Below, in pieces: positions 11,201 through 24,500 of a stretch of DNA of 64,000 nucleotides. Position numbers and translations under genes: made by a program. The DNA comes from Blumeriella jaapii. Its lineage: Eukaryota; Ascomycota; Leotiomycetes; Helotiales; Drepanopezizaceae. The number at the start of each line of letters is the position of its first letter. The stretch's first letter is position 1. The notes under the pieces are model-generated. The model saw only the letters and a program-made list of their open reading frames with translations. It was not told the origin of the DNA and did not search any database. The stretch spans positions 1,674,001 through 1,738,000 of the forward strand of contig VWND01000002.1 of NCBI GenBank assembly GCA_009599575.1, in the 5' to 3' direction.

Positions 11201-12681
11201 GTTCCATCTACAGCTTCCTCGCCAATCCCAAACGCACCTCCGTTGCCGAGATTGCCCAGATGGTGAAATGCATCTACCAGCTTGCGGGTTTCGACCTCAA
11301 GTACGAGATCTTCGACTCTGGAGATGGTGCCGTCCTGAGCAGCGACCGCATGGTCGATGTCCTCAAGAAGTTGAATGAATCCATGGATTCCTTCTATGCG
11401 AAGCTCCAAGATGAGGAGACTCGTGAGTACACCGTTTTCATGTTCGACAAATACATCGGCCCGTCCTTGCTCGAGCTGTTCAAGAATTCCATTGTCACCA
11501 ACCACTTGCTCATGGAGAAGGACCAGCTGTACAAGATGGTACAACGAACGATCAGCACCGCCGAGCGCACCGACGCTGCCGTGAAGGCTCGCAGTTTTGC
11601 TTGCTGGGACCCTGCCGAGCGAGACCTGAGACTCAACAGTGACAAGTTCCAGAGTGCTTTCAAGGAGTTCTTGTTGATCAACCAGAAGATTGTTGCACTT
11701 CCTGACATGACCGAAGCCGCAATCGCCAAGGCAAAGTTCGAGATGCAGGACACGAAAGAGGATTGCATGGAGGCCCACATGATGGAGCGTGTCCGCAAAA
11801 CCACTCGCTCCTTCTATCCCGAGGAAGTCTTCGACCGAGAGAACATCAAGATTTACGAGGAAATCCTCGAGAAGGCCCGCGACTTCGACTTCGTTGTTTA
11901 CCCAGAACGCTTTGTGGATCCAGTCGAAGAGTTCAAGAAGGCTTGGGCCATCTTCAAGTCAGGTGACGCCGTGAAGACCCCTGAGGAGTACCGTTGCGTT
12001 GATAACATGCTCAAGGGCGCGAAAGTTCCCACGAAGATTGCTCTACTTTGCCTCCTTGGTCGGATTGATGATAGCAAGGTCGACAAGGATATGGAGATGC
12101 GCCAGATCATGCGTACTGCCATCCGTGACGATTTCATTACTTTGTTGGCTTACTACGATGACCATCGCGACGATGTCTTGAGCGGTGGCGGCATCAACTA
12201 CTTGCAGCGTGCTACAGGCACCGACTTCGGGGATCTCACGACGAACGAGGCTTTGCGCGGAGTTCGTCAGCTCAATATCCACCAACTTTGGGAGTGGCTC
12301 GTTGATTTCCAAATCGGTCGTGCTCGTATTGATACCGACATCAAGCTGGCACTGGGTGATGCTGTTATGGTTGACCCGCGCAAGCGAGAGCCCAAGCTCG
12401 ACAAGAAGGGCAAGGGCAAGAGTAAGAGCAAGGGCAAGGGCAAGGGCAAACAACCTGCTGACTCTTCTGGTTCGCTTTCCTCCAAGGTCGACCTGAGTAA
12501 GCGTAAGCATGGTGACAAGGAGAGTATGGAGGAGTCTATGCAGCGTCTTGGCCTCAACGCCCATGATGGTCCATCAGAACTGTCTGTTCCCACAGAGGAG
12601 GATGTTTCGCACGACGCACTCGCCTTCGCAATTCTCCAACAGCTTGGCGAGGCGAAGAAGATCGTGCGCAATGACAAGTAG
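8242..12681 (+). CDS. unrecognised ~993-residue protein with Cys cluster and Lys-rich tail
   Basis: Proposed exons: 8242-8352, 8800-8835, 9795-10131 and 10184-12681. Phases agree at every join, and acceptors follow CTAAC/CTGAC branch sites. The first two introns (447 and 959 nt) are long, so exons 1-2 are less certain than 3-4. The short N-terminus is Lys/Glu-rich and probably helical. The exon 3-4 segment opens with TRAERVREFFKSGKM. A Cys cluster (HCCHCYG ... VCAGCGQ, about residues 330-355) could bind zinc. A long helical body ends in a KGKGKSKSKGKGKGK tract. I do not recognise the family. After the TAG the same frame stays open for 34 more codons (see findings). Related fungal orphans would settle the N-terminus. 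Confidence 0.7.
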
Positions 12682-15019
12682 CCAGTTTCGACAGAGGCCG
12701 TTCAGCCGAAGGCCGTAAAGGGGGAGACCATTGATACGGAGGCTGTTCAGACCGAACCGTCATCAGATACTCGATTTGTACAGTAGCAAAAGATAGAGCG
12801 TCTTTCAAGACCTCTGATGTAAACCAAAAATGAACTTTGATGCCATTCCTGGGATCACAGAGGCAACTTGCCACCATCACCAAGTAGTAGTACACGAAAA
12901 GGGCAATTCGAACTCGCAACTGCAGTGATATACCAGCCTTGGAAGTGAGAAATCTTGAGCAGGTGCCTGGCCAGCTTTCGAGCTGAGCACTTGACTGAGA
13001 ACTTCTCAACCAAACGTCGACCACGTATTCTCATATGAGATAAAAGTGCAAAAGTAGACATTCTGCGTAACGTCGAAGCATTTCAAAGCGCGCGTTCCAA
13101 GTACATACTGTAGGTAGTACCGTAGTCGATATTAGGTTGAGTATGTGTAAGGTTGTTGAGTCCTGTACACGGTATGTAAGACATCGAACCAAGATGAAAG
13201 TCGCCCGATAGGCCAGGTAGCTCGCCAAGACGGCACGTGAACTGTACTGTACACACACATACAGAGCTGACACCCGACGTCCTGACTCGCTCTGCGGCCC
13301 CACCACTTCGCGGTTCCGTGGCTTCTTCGAGAGGAAAAGCGGGAAAGGGAAAAGGAAAAGTACTGTCCTGTATTGTACTGGACGTACGTAAAGTGAGTGA
13401 GTGGACCAAGATAGTTGGCATCGTTTGACGCTCGAGCAAGCACCTACTGTACAGTACCTAGGTCTCCGAGATCCCGTCATTTCTCACGGTGTTTACGAGA
13501 GGATGCATCGATCGCCGGCCCTTCCTTGTTCGAGTCGCCGGCTGTTGTTTTCCCTCAGAGATACTTACAGTACGGTACTTACGCTCTATGCTGCCTTGGC
13601 TCGTGTTTCAGAAGAATCCATATGAATCCATCGCGGTTTGAGCATACCTCCCTCTTGTCTGATTCTGCTACACACAGTCTTTTGCTCCTGGAGATGGCTT
13701 CGTGTTCGAGCGTTTTTAAGACCTCTTGACTGTTCTAAAAATAGACCTCTGAGCTGTTTATTTTGTAACATCGCTACATACAGTACAGTAGAGTAATTTC
13801 AACGCCAAGGTCCTAATTACCTGGGTCGTGGCCTGGTCGACGATGTACCATAGTACTGTCTGTGTACAGTATTTGCAGATTCTGGATCACAAGCGAGAAG
13901 CAAGATGGTTAATAAATCAAGGGTTTATAGACAGACAGCCTTGGACTCGGACAACTCAATACCGACCTTACTCTGACGTGATCATCTCGATAGCTACAGT
14001 CCAGATACCTACCCACCTACTGTACGACGCACGCGGATGCCCACCTGGCGTGTTCTTGTGCTCGTCGGACGAGATATCGCGCTGCCTGCCTTGCTGCCTG
14101 CCTGTCGGTCTGCCTGCAGCTTTGCATCACCTGCAGCATCCAAAGGGCCCTCTGGAGGAGTCCTCTTCCAATCAACAACACCATCCGCCCTGCGCGGCGC
14201 GGAGAACGACGCAGTGCTACGATCCCCCATTCGGCTGCGGCTGCCGCTGCCTTGCCGGAGCGGAGTCTGCCGTGCAGCGCAAGGTAGTGTTGAAGGCGCC
14301 CAGGCAAGCCAGGTGGGAGAGAGGAAGCAAGAGGCTACGTATGTCTGTACGGGAGAATCAGTGAGGGGCAAAAGGCCACAGTGTTGACAAGACAAGACAT
14401 GACAAGTGCATCTCTCGTGTCATGTGCATCGGAGTGCCGGCACTGGTGTGTTCTGGTGTTTCCCGGAGCCAGTGCGAAGGCTGAAGAGACAGGATGGTGA
14501 GAGAGTAGATCTGTTCTTGTAGAATGCACGTGTTCGGCGTCGATGTTGCCAGTTTGGTGATGGGGTTTCCGGCATGATCAAGTAAGTTGCGCGATGTGAG
14601 TAATGTACTGTAGGTTATGTGTACGTTGTTCAAATTCTACAGTTCAGATACAGTCCAGTCCAGTCCAGTACGTATCGAGTAAGGCGGCTCGACCACGTGA
14701 CCCCAGCCGCATCCCACCTTCCCTTCTCCTCCGTCTCAGCCCAGCTCAGGCCAGGCCAGCCCAACCCTACAACCCAACCCAAACACCAGCAAACTCCAGC
14801 TCCCACTCAAAACCCCCAACTCCCTTCTCTCTCTTCTCTCCCGTCTCCCCTCTTTGCTTTCCTCACCTACAGCACGAAAGCACCACAACATCGCCTCACA
14901 GGCAAAGGCAAAAGGCAGCAGGCAGGCTCTACACAACGGCAACAGCAACAACAACAACTACTACGACCACCACTACCACCACTACCTCCTCCGTCAAGGA
15001 AGGGAGGCACTGCACCGCC
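12682..15019. other. intergenic and long 5' leader, GTACT motifs
   Basis: Apart from the possible readthrough extension to 12786, I see no gene. TACAGTAC/GTACTGTA motifs occur near 13244, 13450, 13566, 13780 and 14604. From about 14690 the sequence becomes a C/A-rich leader with ACAACAACA and CACCACCAC runs before the ATG of the DUF3824 gene. A frame open from 14603 runs in phase into that gene but lacks a protein-like N-terminus, so I treat it as leader. Confidence 0.45.
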
Positions 15020-18000
15020 ATGCCCGAGGTCACCAGAGTCTCGCGCTCTGCCTACCACGATGGCTACGATTCCGAGGATGACCATGCGTCGGTGGTGAGC
15101 CGCACGAGGACCGGCGGCGGCGACGGGGCATATCGCTCCATCCAGCGATACCGTGTCATCCCCAGCAGAACAGAAGAAGTCGAGGTAGATCGCCGTGCTA
15201 CCAGGCACGACGCTCCGCGAGCTGAGCGCATCGAGATCGACCGCCACACGGAACGTATCGTCGAGCCCGAGAGACCCCGCAGTTCCATCGAAATCCGGCC
15301 TAGAAGCACCGTCATCGAGCGCTACGTCGAGCGCGAGCCTGTGTATGAGCCAGAGCACGAACGTGAACGTGCGCACACAAGAACCGTCGTCTACGAGTGG
15401 GACCGCAGTCCAACGAAGCCCTGGAGTCCGACGGCTTCGACGAAGCCATGGGAGACCGACCGGGACGTGCGGGAGACGGATATCGTGAGGCTGGAGAAGC
15501 GCACGACCGAGAGGCGAGAGGAGCCCTACGAGCTGGAGAGATACCAGAGAGAAACCGAGTATTACGATCACCCAGAGCCTCCCCTTCCGCCCATCATCAT
15601 CCGTCAGCGTGCGCCGGAACCCCAGCAGATCATTGTCCAAGAAGCACCCGCCCCTCCCCCAATCGTGATCCCTCCTCGTGAAGAACAGTACCAGATTATC
15701 CGACAGGAAGTGAAGCAGCAGGAGGAAACGAAACCATCGGAGCCAAGGGAGCCGAGGGAGCCGAGGCGCACTGAGGATGAATACTACTACAGAAGGGATG
15801 TGCGCGAGAGACGCGGTGACGAGGATTATGCGATGGGCGAGTACAATCGCAGAGACGTTCGACCTCGGGACTCCGTCAGCACTCGCAGCTACAGCGATGA
15901 CGAAGACTATGTGATAAAGAAGACAGTGGTGCGCCGAGAGAGGAGCAGCAGCGGCGCATACCACAAGAGACGGTTGGCGGAAGGTGCATTGGCCGGTGCG
16001 GGAGTCGCAGCTCTGGCGTCCAGCCGCCGCAGGAAGTCGGGGGATGGAGGCGGGGGAGGCAAACGTAATGTCATGGGAGGAGCTGCTCTTGGAGCTATGA
16101 GCGCCGAAGCCTGGACAAGAGCACGAAGTCGGTACCGTGAAGGAAGCCGCTCGCGATCTCGATCAAGCAGCAAACCCCCCCACCACAAGGTTAGAAAGGC
16201 ACTTGGTCTTGCTGCGGCAGGACTAGCTGCGGCGGCCGCAGCGAAGTATGTCTCGAATCGCAAGCAGACCAAGGAGGAGGAGATGGGCCGGGGGCGGAGC
16301 CGGACTCGGAGTCTATCGAGACGTCGTGGTTCGCGATATTCCGACGACTCCTACGATGACGATGATCATAGTGATGACGATGATGGCGACGAGCGCCCCA
16401 GAAGCCGAAGCCCAGGCAAACCTAAACGCAGAGCCTCTACAATCGCAAAGGCAGGTGCTGCTACAGCAGCGGTGGCGGGTGTCGTCGAGCATTTCCGCAA
16501 CAAATCTCGCCAGCGAAGCGGGTCAAGATCAAAGTCACGCATACGAACCGGAGCCCAGATTGCGAGCGCCGGATTGGCAGGAGCAGCGGTGGCGGGAATG
16601 TACGGGAATCGCAAGGCAAAGGAGGAGCAAGCGGTCGAAGCCGAGGGGAACAAGAATCCGCGACGGGGGAGCAGGTCAAGAGCCAGCACCTCGAGGGCGA
16701 GCCGATCTAGGGCAAGGTCGAGAGCCGGATCTGTAGGCGCATATTCGGATCCTGGTGTTGACCCGGAGCTAGGCATGGTGCAGTACGGTACAGAGCCTGT
16801 GTACACCCACCACGAAACAAACCAGAGACGTAACGAGGGTCCGGCTGCTGCGGCGTATGGCGCCAACCGAAGCCGATCCCACCGGCGACGACACTCCTCC
16901 AGCAGCTCAGGCGGTCGAAGACGATCCCGGTCACGATCCCGGTCACGAACTCGTTCGATTGCCAAGGTTGCGGCTGGCACGGCAGCGGCAGCTGTTGGAA
17001 TCAATCAGTACAAGAAGAGAAAGGACAGGAAGGAAGGAGACCGTGAGAGAGACCGCGAGAGGGAACGCAGACGTGAGGACCCCCAGCACTCAAGACCATC
17101 TCGTTCACGATCATCATCCTCTCTCAGGAGCAGATTGACTAGACGATTGTCAAATCTGATTCCGAAATGATGCCAGTTTCTCCGTCGCCGTCCTGTATCT
17201 TTTTTGTACGACTAACCATGCTTCAGGATATGAAGAATTTGAAGACGAGGCGCCGCCTGAGAACTACTACGCTCGCGACTACCAAGACGACTACTCTCCC
17301 TCTCCTCCCCACGCTTCTGGCGGCTCTTACTACCCTCAGAACCACGAATTCTCGCCACCTCCTCAACCTGGCTTTCCTCAACACACCACACCATCTACAA
17401 CGCACGTGAACAACGGGGCCATTCCGCCCTACAATCCCGCCGACTACGCCAACCGTCCGCCGTCTCAGGACCCGTATGGCTACCCAGGGCATCATTATGC
17501 GGGCGACAACGTGAGTGCAAATGCCTCCTCTATGCCATATTTCCCTCCGCCCCCTGTAGCTCCTCTCCCCGATGAGCATACTCCCGAACCATTCAAGCGT
17601 GATTCTGTTCACCGCGAGGAGGGTGCGTGTTGTTAAATCGTATCCATTCTAGACTTGGACTAACACTCCCTTCTAGGCGGTCTAAACCACCCTCGCACGA
17701 CATCTGTCGTCTCGCCCTTCTCGACGCCCCCTCAATCTCCTTCCCGCCCTAGCAGCAAATCTGTCGTTTTCGCGCCCCTTTCCCCAACTTCTTCCCGCCG
17801 CCTAGCACACATACACGAAAACGCGACATCCAGCGACTCCAATAAGCACCCCGACCTTTCTCCTACCAACTCGGATTCGGATAAAGCTCTCGTACGCACA
17901 TCCCCGCCTCGGGATCGAGAGCGCGATCCAGCAGATGAAACCGATCACGTCCACTCATCCTCTCGCCGTCGCCGGCGGCGTAGACGCAACTCAGACACGA

Positions 18001-18377
18001 CTTCCGACCGACCCATTCAACCTTCCAAATATCGCCGCCGTCACCAAGCACTCTCGCGCTCTCCGTCTCCCAATTCTTCGGAAGATGAAATCGAAGTCTT
18101 ACCTGATCGTTTCGACCGCGATGGTCGGCCTCTAGATCGCAATGGCAATGCCTACCGCAACTCGAGATCGAGGGGTAGGGATTCTGTGAGTGGCGTACTG
18201 GGTGGAGGGCAGACAGAGATGGTAGAGAAGCTTGTAGGTGGTTTTGGAGAGGTTATGGATGGTAGGAAAACCTGGAAGGACCTACTCAAAGGCTTTGTAG
18301 AGGAAGCCAGTGCCGGTGCGAGTCCACCTGGCTCTGACCGTGGTGGCTCCAGTTCGAGAAAGCGACGGGATCGATGA
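15020..18377 (+). CDS. DUF3824-type arginine/serine-rich fungal protein
   Basis: ATG 15020 begins MPEVTRVSRSAYHDGYD. Exons: 15020-17072, 17227-17622 and 17677-18377, giving about 1049 residues. Donors are GTGAGG and GTGCGT, and acceptors follow ACTAAC. The frame-1 stop at 17168-17170 falls inside the first intron. The N-terminal half is charged (RERE, DRHTER, PREPREP). Several Ala/Gly-rich segments follow (LAGAGVAALASSRRRKS, LAAAGLAAAAAAKYV, VAAGTAAAAVGINQYKK), each next to RSRSRS stretches, the pattern of DUF3824 proteins. The C-terminal exon ends in a helical block (MVEKLVGGFGEVMDGRKTW). Function is unknown; the RS-rich and alternating Ala/Gly helices suggest scaffold or membrane-proximal roles, which is inference. 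The first donor has an alternative (GTGAGA at 17043). Confidence 0.85.
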
Positions 18378-20265
18378 GGGTCCGCGTTTATGATTTCAAT
18401 TTTTCCTCTTGTCGGATAGAGCAGGATTGAATCGTTGATGAGTTGAATGAATTATGTCATGTTTTATTTCAAACAGAAGCTAGATATCCCAGCTGGCGCA
18501 GGTGGAAATGACATGAGCCAGAACGTCCCCTGCTTTTCTGACCAGGGGTACGAAGATGCATTGCCCTGTCTTGTTCTTTCCTTTCTTTCTTCTATTTGAC
18601 GCTACAAGATTCGTTTTTCAATTTTCCCTCCTTTGATTGCGGCTTGGAATAGATACCACAGACTGTCAGTCTACTATCTACAACTTATAATGAAATGACA
18701 CTTTTACGACCCAGCGCTAATCAATCACGGAACTGACGTCCTCGCCATGTTGCCTTTTGCCTGCTGGTTTATGTAGGCGTTTTATTCGCACCCTTTTGCC
18801 CTGGGGCCTGGTGTCGTGCTGCAATCAAGTGTCCCTACCGCCTTAAGTGCTTGGTTACATGTCACGTGGAACCCGGTAATCGGGGGTAACGGAGACCACG
18901 CCTTTTTCCGGCAGAGCCACGCCTACAAACCTGTAAGTACTATTCTGCTTTCGATGCGTTTCTCATTCCTGCCTCGATATGGCTATCTCGGCTTTTAGTT
19001 TGACCCTTTTCTATCAGAACAGATACGAATATTGCTGTCGCTTGTGTTTCGCGTCCGTACTGTACTGTACATTGCGGAAATTCATGTCGCGCCAGCTTTG
19101 CAGTTAGAGAGCGTTTTGTTTTACGCGGTTTTCATTTGACGTGTTTATTGGTATATTTAAGATCTGAACCAGCTCTTCTGATCTCGCAGTAGTGTTTGAC
19201 TTTTTGCATTTCAAGTACAGTAGCTTCCACAACTCCTTCTTCCACAGGTGTACACGGGTGCGAAGACAAGCACGCGTTGTACAGTAGCTTTCATCGGATC
19301 TCAAACAATAGCTTCTTCGATGGCTCTTATGCGCTGTTGTCGCTTCGTTTGATCTGCCGCTTATCCTGCCCAATTTTAGCTGCCGAAGCTCGTTCTTGAC
19401 TTTCTTTCGCGCAACGATACAAAGTAGGATAATTCATAGCGTGTTCAGTCACGAGCTTTCTAAGTTTGGGCGCGGACGCATTTTCGATTTCTGCACAAAC
19501 TTGACTTATTCGAACGTGGCGGGCCCAGTCCAATGGAGGCATTGTGTCAAGATATTTCGGGGCGTAAAGAAAGGAATAGAAAAGGAGTGGTCTCCGATGC
19601 CCCATTTAAACGAAGCGGCGTTAGCTCACTCTGACAGTAAGTAAACAAACGGCCCAAACCAAACCCCGCCGCCAAGCAGCACAGCGTCAGTGAATTGAGT
19701 AGAGCGCGCGAGCAGATTAGTGCCGTTTCTTGGAAAGAAGAGTTGTCGCTAGTAATTAAATTAGGGTATACCTCGAACCAAAGAGTCGATATGACATGTT
19801 CTCTTCGTGCGGGCAACTTTTGTCTATAAATGGTCATGTCACGTAACAGGCTTCCAATGGCTACGCCACCTTATTTATCGGTAGCCAACATTATTTTGGA
19901 GTTACCGCGGATGGAACTAGGGGCAGAAATGCGAAGGTATGGATAGATGGTCTTTCGTCGCTTGGTTGCGGTTTGCAAATTTTGGCTTGTTCCCACCTGC
20001 TATTCGATCTCTGTCTTGGGAAAAAAGAACATTAAAGTGATAGCTTCGATTAATGTGATTTGTGACCCCATGGATTGTGGCTGCTCTAGAAATTGAACTC
20101 AAGATTTATCGAATTATGATATTACGGGTTTTCTCCGCATCCCAGCTGCTTCTTTGTAGCAACTTCTACATCTTAAGTATATAGATAATATTCATAATAG
20201 ATCCATCCCAATCTTCATTTGAAAAGACAACCACCCATTAAGAGAACCGCGCAGCGGATATTAGA
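18378..20265. other. convergent intergenic region, no gene seen
   Basis: Sits between two convergent genes. Short open frames near 19.2-19.8 kb have no motif and no splice support. A GTACTGTACTGTAC run lies near 19059. Confidence 0.5.
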
Positions 20266-21533
20266 TTAGGCGCGTCCGACAAGGCCGGGCTTGGGAGCCT
20301 TGTCAGGGTTGATGTCAGTTCCATCAAAGCCCAACATGGTGTTCCAGGCCTCGGCAGTGGCAGCCTCCCTTGGCAGAGAGGAGATGGCTTGGATAGCAGC
20401 GGCAATAGCGTCCTTAGCAGCCTGGTTGGCGCCGCACGGATCAACCATGGTATTCTGGATATGGTCGGTGACGATGTTGGGGTTGAAAGCGTCCTGCTGG
20501 CCCCTGTTGCACAGAGGGTCCTGAGCTTGGAACGTGATTTGCGTTTCGGCCCGTCCGTTCTGCCCGCCTTCGAACTTCAGAGTGGGAGTGCAAAGACCGA
20601 AGTCAAGGCCCACAATGCTGGAGGGTTGGAAACCGGCGAAGGTGCCCTTCACGGGGTCATCGACGGCTCCTGTTCCAGGCGCTGGGCCTGCGCAGACTAA
20701 TGTCTGGCCTGCACCAGTGCAGGTTCCGGGGGCCAGGCCAGTGCCATCCGTGGAGGTAGTGTTAGAGACGCTTATCTCAGCAGGCTTCTCGGCCTGAAAG
20801 TTGTCAGAGCTGTAATAGATTCTGGGGGCAGGTTGGAACTTACATCGGCCTGGATGCTGGCTAGATTAATCTCGGCCTTCCCCTTTTCTGATCCTGAAGC
20901 CCCAGAGGCTTCTGCGCTCGCGTTCGAGGGCGGAGCAGCTCCTCCCGCAAGAGTAGATGCGTTAGCCTTTTTACCACTGGTGTCCATCGTTTCGAAGTTG
21001 GAGAATCCATTGGCGACCATAACTTGAGCTACGCTGAGGCCAGTTGCTTCGAATGGTTCGATGACGGATTTTTTCGAGTTCGCATTTTGAATCTCTGACC
21101 CCACAACAGCCGGGTCAATGAGAGGGACCACACCGCGAAGCTCTGCCGACTTGGGCAGCGTAGGGTCGGAGCATATCGTTGGAATGTTGGCGATGAAAGG
21201 GTTGAAGTTCTGCTCGGCTGCAACGAGACCGCGAGCAGCTGCGACTGCGCGCTCACTAGTTCCCAGCTCAGTGATGATGCTATCGGCTTGGGTGAGCTTG
21301 CCGCACGGGTTGGCAGCTGCGAGGAGAAATTGAATCGATCCTCCTGCAAGGCCCGCAGCTTGACCGATTTTTCCGAGATCGCCCAAGGCAAGAATAGCGT
21401 CGATGGCTCCGTTGCCGCGCTCTTGCGAGAATCTATCGAGCATCAGAAACATTCGAGGTGAGTTCCAAAGAATTACTTACCGAGCCTCCGTAACAGCCGC
21501 GAGGAGAGCGACGAGAAAGGTCCGGGAAAACAT
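20266..21533 (-). CDS. secreted cysteine-containing fungal protein
   Basis: Exons: 21533-21481, 21432-20844 and 20793-20266, about 389 residues. Start ATG 21533 (context GCCATG) opens a clear signal peptide, MFSRTFLVALLAAVTEA, and the first intron (GTAAGT) falls right after it. The mature protein has an Ala/Leu-rich first half, a Ser/Ala linker (about residues 180-215), and a Cys-bearing second half with GTCTGAGQTLVC, GLCTPTLKFEGGQNGR, DPLCNRGQQ and VDPCGANQAAKD. It resembles a family of secreted ascomycete proteins of unknown role that share the CNxGQQxxxNPNIVT pattern. Cell-surface or extracellular location is well supported; function is not known. No membrane anchor is visible at the C-terminus (ends GLVGRA). 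Confidence 0.8.
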
Positions 21534-24500
21534 GGCAATGGTGTTTACTAATGGGAAATAAGGTATAAGAAACGCACGACTGTCGGGAAGAGTGAATGAA
21601 ATCGGAACCGGCCGAGTACAGCAATTAGAAGTATGCTATAATAAGAATGAGGTTTGCAAAAAATGCATCCGTTGACCTGAACGAACAAAAATGGAATGGA
21701 CAAGAAAACAGTGCACGATGGGATGAACTTATATGCTTCGTTCGCTACAACACCTCCTTTCAGCCTTGCCCCCCTTGTGGCTAAGCGATGCAGGCCAAAA
21801 CACATCCCGGTTGACATAATACGGTCCTTGTCTCGGGATTATGTAGCGCCGACAGCCGTGCAGAGCTGTGTATCAACAAGCGAATACAAAATCAGCCATC
21901 GAATTTTTCATTGGAAAATTCAATTCGACTAGGCTTTTGCCTTTCAAAGCCAGGAAAACCCCCTCTGGCGTAATGTCACAACTAGAAGGCTTCTGCAAGA
22001 CCTTGAGATGCGAGTTGTATTCTCTTGAAGCTGTTGAGAGAAAAGGAAGTTCTTGAAGAGACTGGGCGCTGGGCATTAGTGCTCTGCTACAATCTCTAAA
22101 GTAGATTGTGTAGAATGGCAAGCTACATCGAGGGAAATAATAGACACTTACCGCAAGAGGCAGGTCTTAATGCGACTTCAGGCGGACGCCTCTCTGAAAA
22201 TTCAGCATTCGAAACCTCTGACTCCGTGTAGCTTGACCCTGATTGTAACAGAGAGTGGGCAACGAACGAAACTACCGGTAGAAACCACTAACAACATTGA
22301 GCCATCTCCACCGTGAACGAATAACAGATCTGGGTTTCCCATGCAGTCAGAGAAACCGAGATTCAGCTTTGACAGCGTGCCATCGAGCACTTGGCCAGGA
22401 TTCCAAAGTGGAGCCAATGGATGATGAGGACAACGCTGCTGAGACAAGATCTGGAGAAGCTTAGACTCCCCAGGCAAGCATCGCTTACGATTGCCGAAGC
22501 AGATCTACCCACTCCGTACGGAAATGTAACAGGCCCACCAATATTGGCTGCGATGATTGGAATCTGGCGATGGATCTCTTTTCCTGCTACGCGGTGCGTC
22601 GAGTAGGGAAAATTATTGCTGGACACGTGATCTCTGCTGTACATCTTTATTTCCTCGTCTGTGAAGGAGAGCAAGTAGTGCGGGTTTTTTCAAATTCATA
22701 CGAAATCTTTGGACCAGATCTGGACTTGGCGGGTCAGACGCTTGATTGAAGAGTCCATGACTTATGCATTTGGTTTCCGATGTGGATTTGATACCGAGAA
22801 ACCGAGCTCCTTCGTTTTATGGATCATGCGTTTTTCAGCGACCGATCCGTATCTGCTTGAAAACCCTATGTACCCTGTATTTAGCAACACCCGCGGGCAT
22901 GACGGCAATCTGATCACACGGGCTCCCAAGATCTTGACGTTTGGAAAGATACTGAGTGGAAGTAACTCACCCCACTTCGATCTTGCATGATAGGTGTTAA
23001 ACATCATTTGAGAGACTCAACACAGATACAAAGAAAGAAAAGGTCTAATAATTGGGGGGTCGGAGATCACTCCTTCGGCAGAGCTGCGCCCCTGATTATG
23101 CTTTGACAAGCTTCAAGGATTCTAAAGTCAATCAGAAAGTCCAACCGAAGAAGTCTCGGATTATCTTCGTACTATACGAATAATGCTGTGAGAAAGAAAA
23201 AGAAGCGCTTAACAGTAGAAGTACCTATGATTTCTCACAGGATCTTGCTACTGACCAGCTTCCAAAAAGTTGCGTTCTTGCTCTAAACACAGTCCTTACT
23301 TTCGCTTGTCCATTGGGAGGGACGATTTTGGTAGGTTTGCATTTTCATTTCGCTTTCTGGACTTTGAGGAACTCGAATTACTAGCACATGCAAACACTTA
23401 AGACTTATTCCTGGACCGCAAAGTAAGCATTGACGTTGACAAGCCTGACTATCAATAGAAATACTGACAGACATTAATACTATGTGGTAATCATCTTTGA
23501 CAGCCCATTTTGGCATTTTATCGGGTCCAGGGAAAATGCTCAAGGGAGAATCAAGTTTAAAGTTGGCGATTGCTCTGGATGTCTGTGAACAAACAAATTA
23601 CTGTCTTCTACTAAACTTGAAAGAACATTGATAAAGGCGAGTTTCCGCGTCAAAATTGGTATCTTATTGTAAATTCCGCGCATTTAATAAGGGTTTTTAA
23701 CACCACGCAAGGTTAAATTGCAAGACGTCAGCTGGCCGGGTAGACTTTCACTGCTCTGCCGTTGCCAACCTGCTAAGATCCAGGGCAGCGATTAAGTTGC
23801 CTTCGAGCTCGCTGCAGATGCCATCTTGTTTGCCTTTCTTACTTCGGTTTTCAAATGAAGCCGAAGCGTATTATCGCACCAAAACAGTTCATCTTATTCG
23901 TTTTGGCTAGCATTGAAATAAATGCTTAAGCTGTATGAATGCTTATGCGAGGCCGCATGCTTTTGCCTAGCTCTATGACACGCCTTTCTGTTAGTGCCAA
24001 TTTTAAAGTCCAATCTTACATTTTGCTAAATCCACTCCTCTTTTATTTTGGGGGCATTGTAGACGTAATATATAATGAATCGCCAAGGGCCAGAAAGAAT
24101 TTCTTCGTATTCATGAAAATATTGAGGACTTTTCAAAAGCCATTCTCGTCAGGGACATCTGATTTTAAGACGTTGGTGATAGAATCAAAGATGTCTAGAC
24201 TCAATCTGTAGTGGCAGAGAGCTATGTACAAAATGGTGGACTAGCGCCCTTGACACCGTTGTAGTGTACATACAATACTGTCGTACGTCTAGCTGAAAGT
24301 TGGGAATATCGACTTTGGTAGCTACAACTTTGTTTGGGCCAGCAAAGCCAAAAGCAGTCGGCACGTCGGTATGAATCACCAGTCGGAAATTTTCGTCGAT
24401 TCTAGCCCAAAAAAAAAGCACCGCATTCTTGTACTTGGTAAGAGTGTAGTCTACGTGCCCGAGTATCTGCATCCCAGGCGACCAAGAACCAAGCACTCGA

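Noticed and set aside
10963..11778. 271-codon minus-strand frame opposite the large orphan
   Set aside because: Shadow of a well-spliced plus-strand gene; composition (Leu/Val/Gly-rich) typical of antisense reading.
13828..14364. 178-codon plus-strand frame
   Set aside because: Contains the GTACT motif and Cys/Pro low complexity; no splice partner or protein-like pattern.
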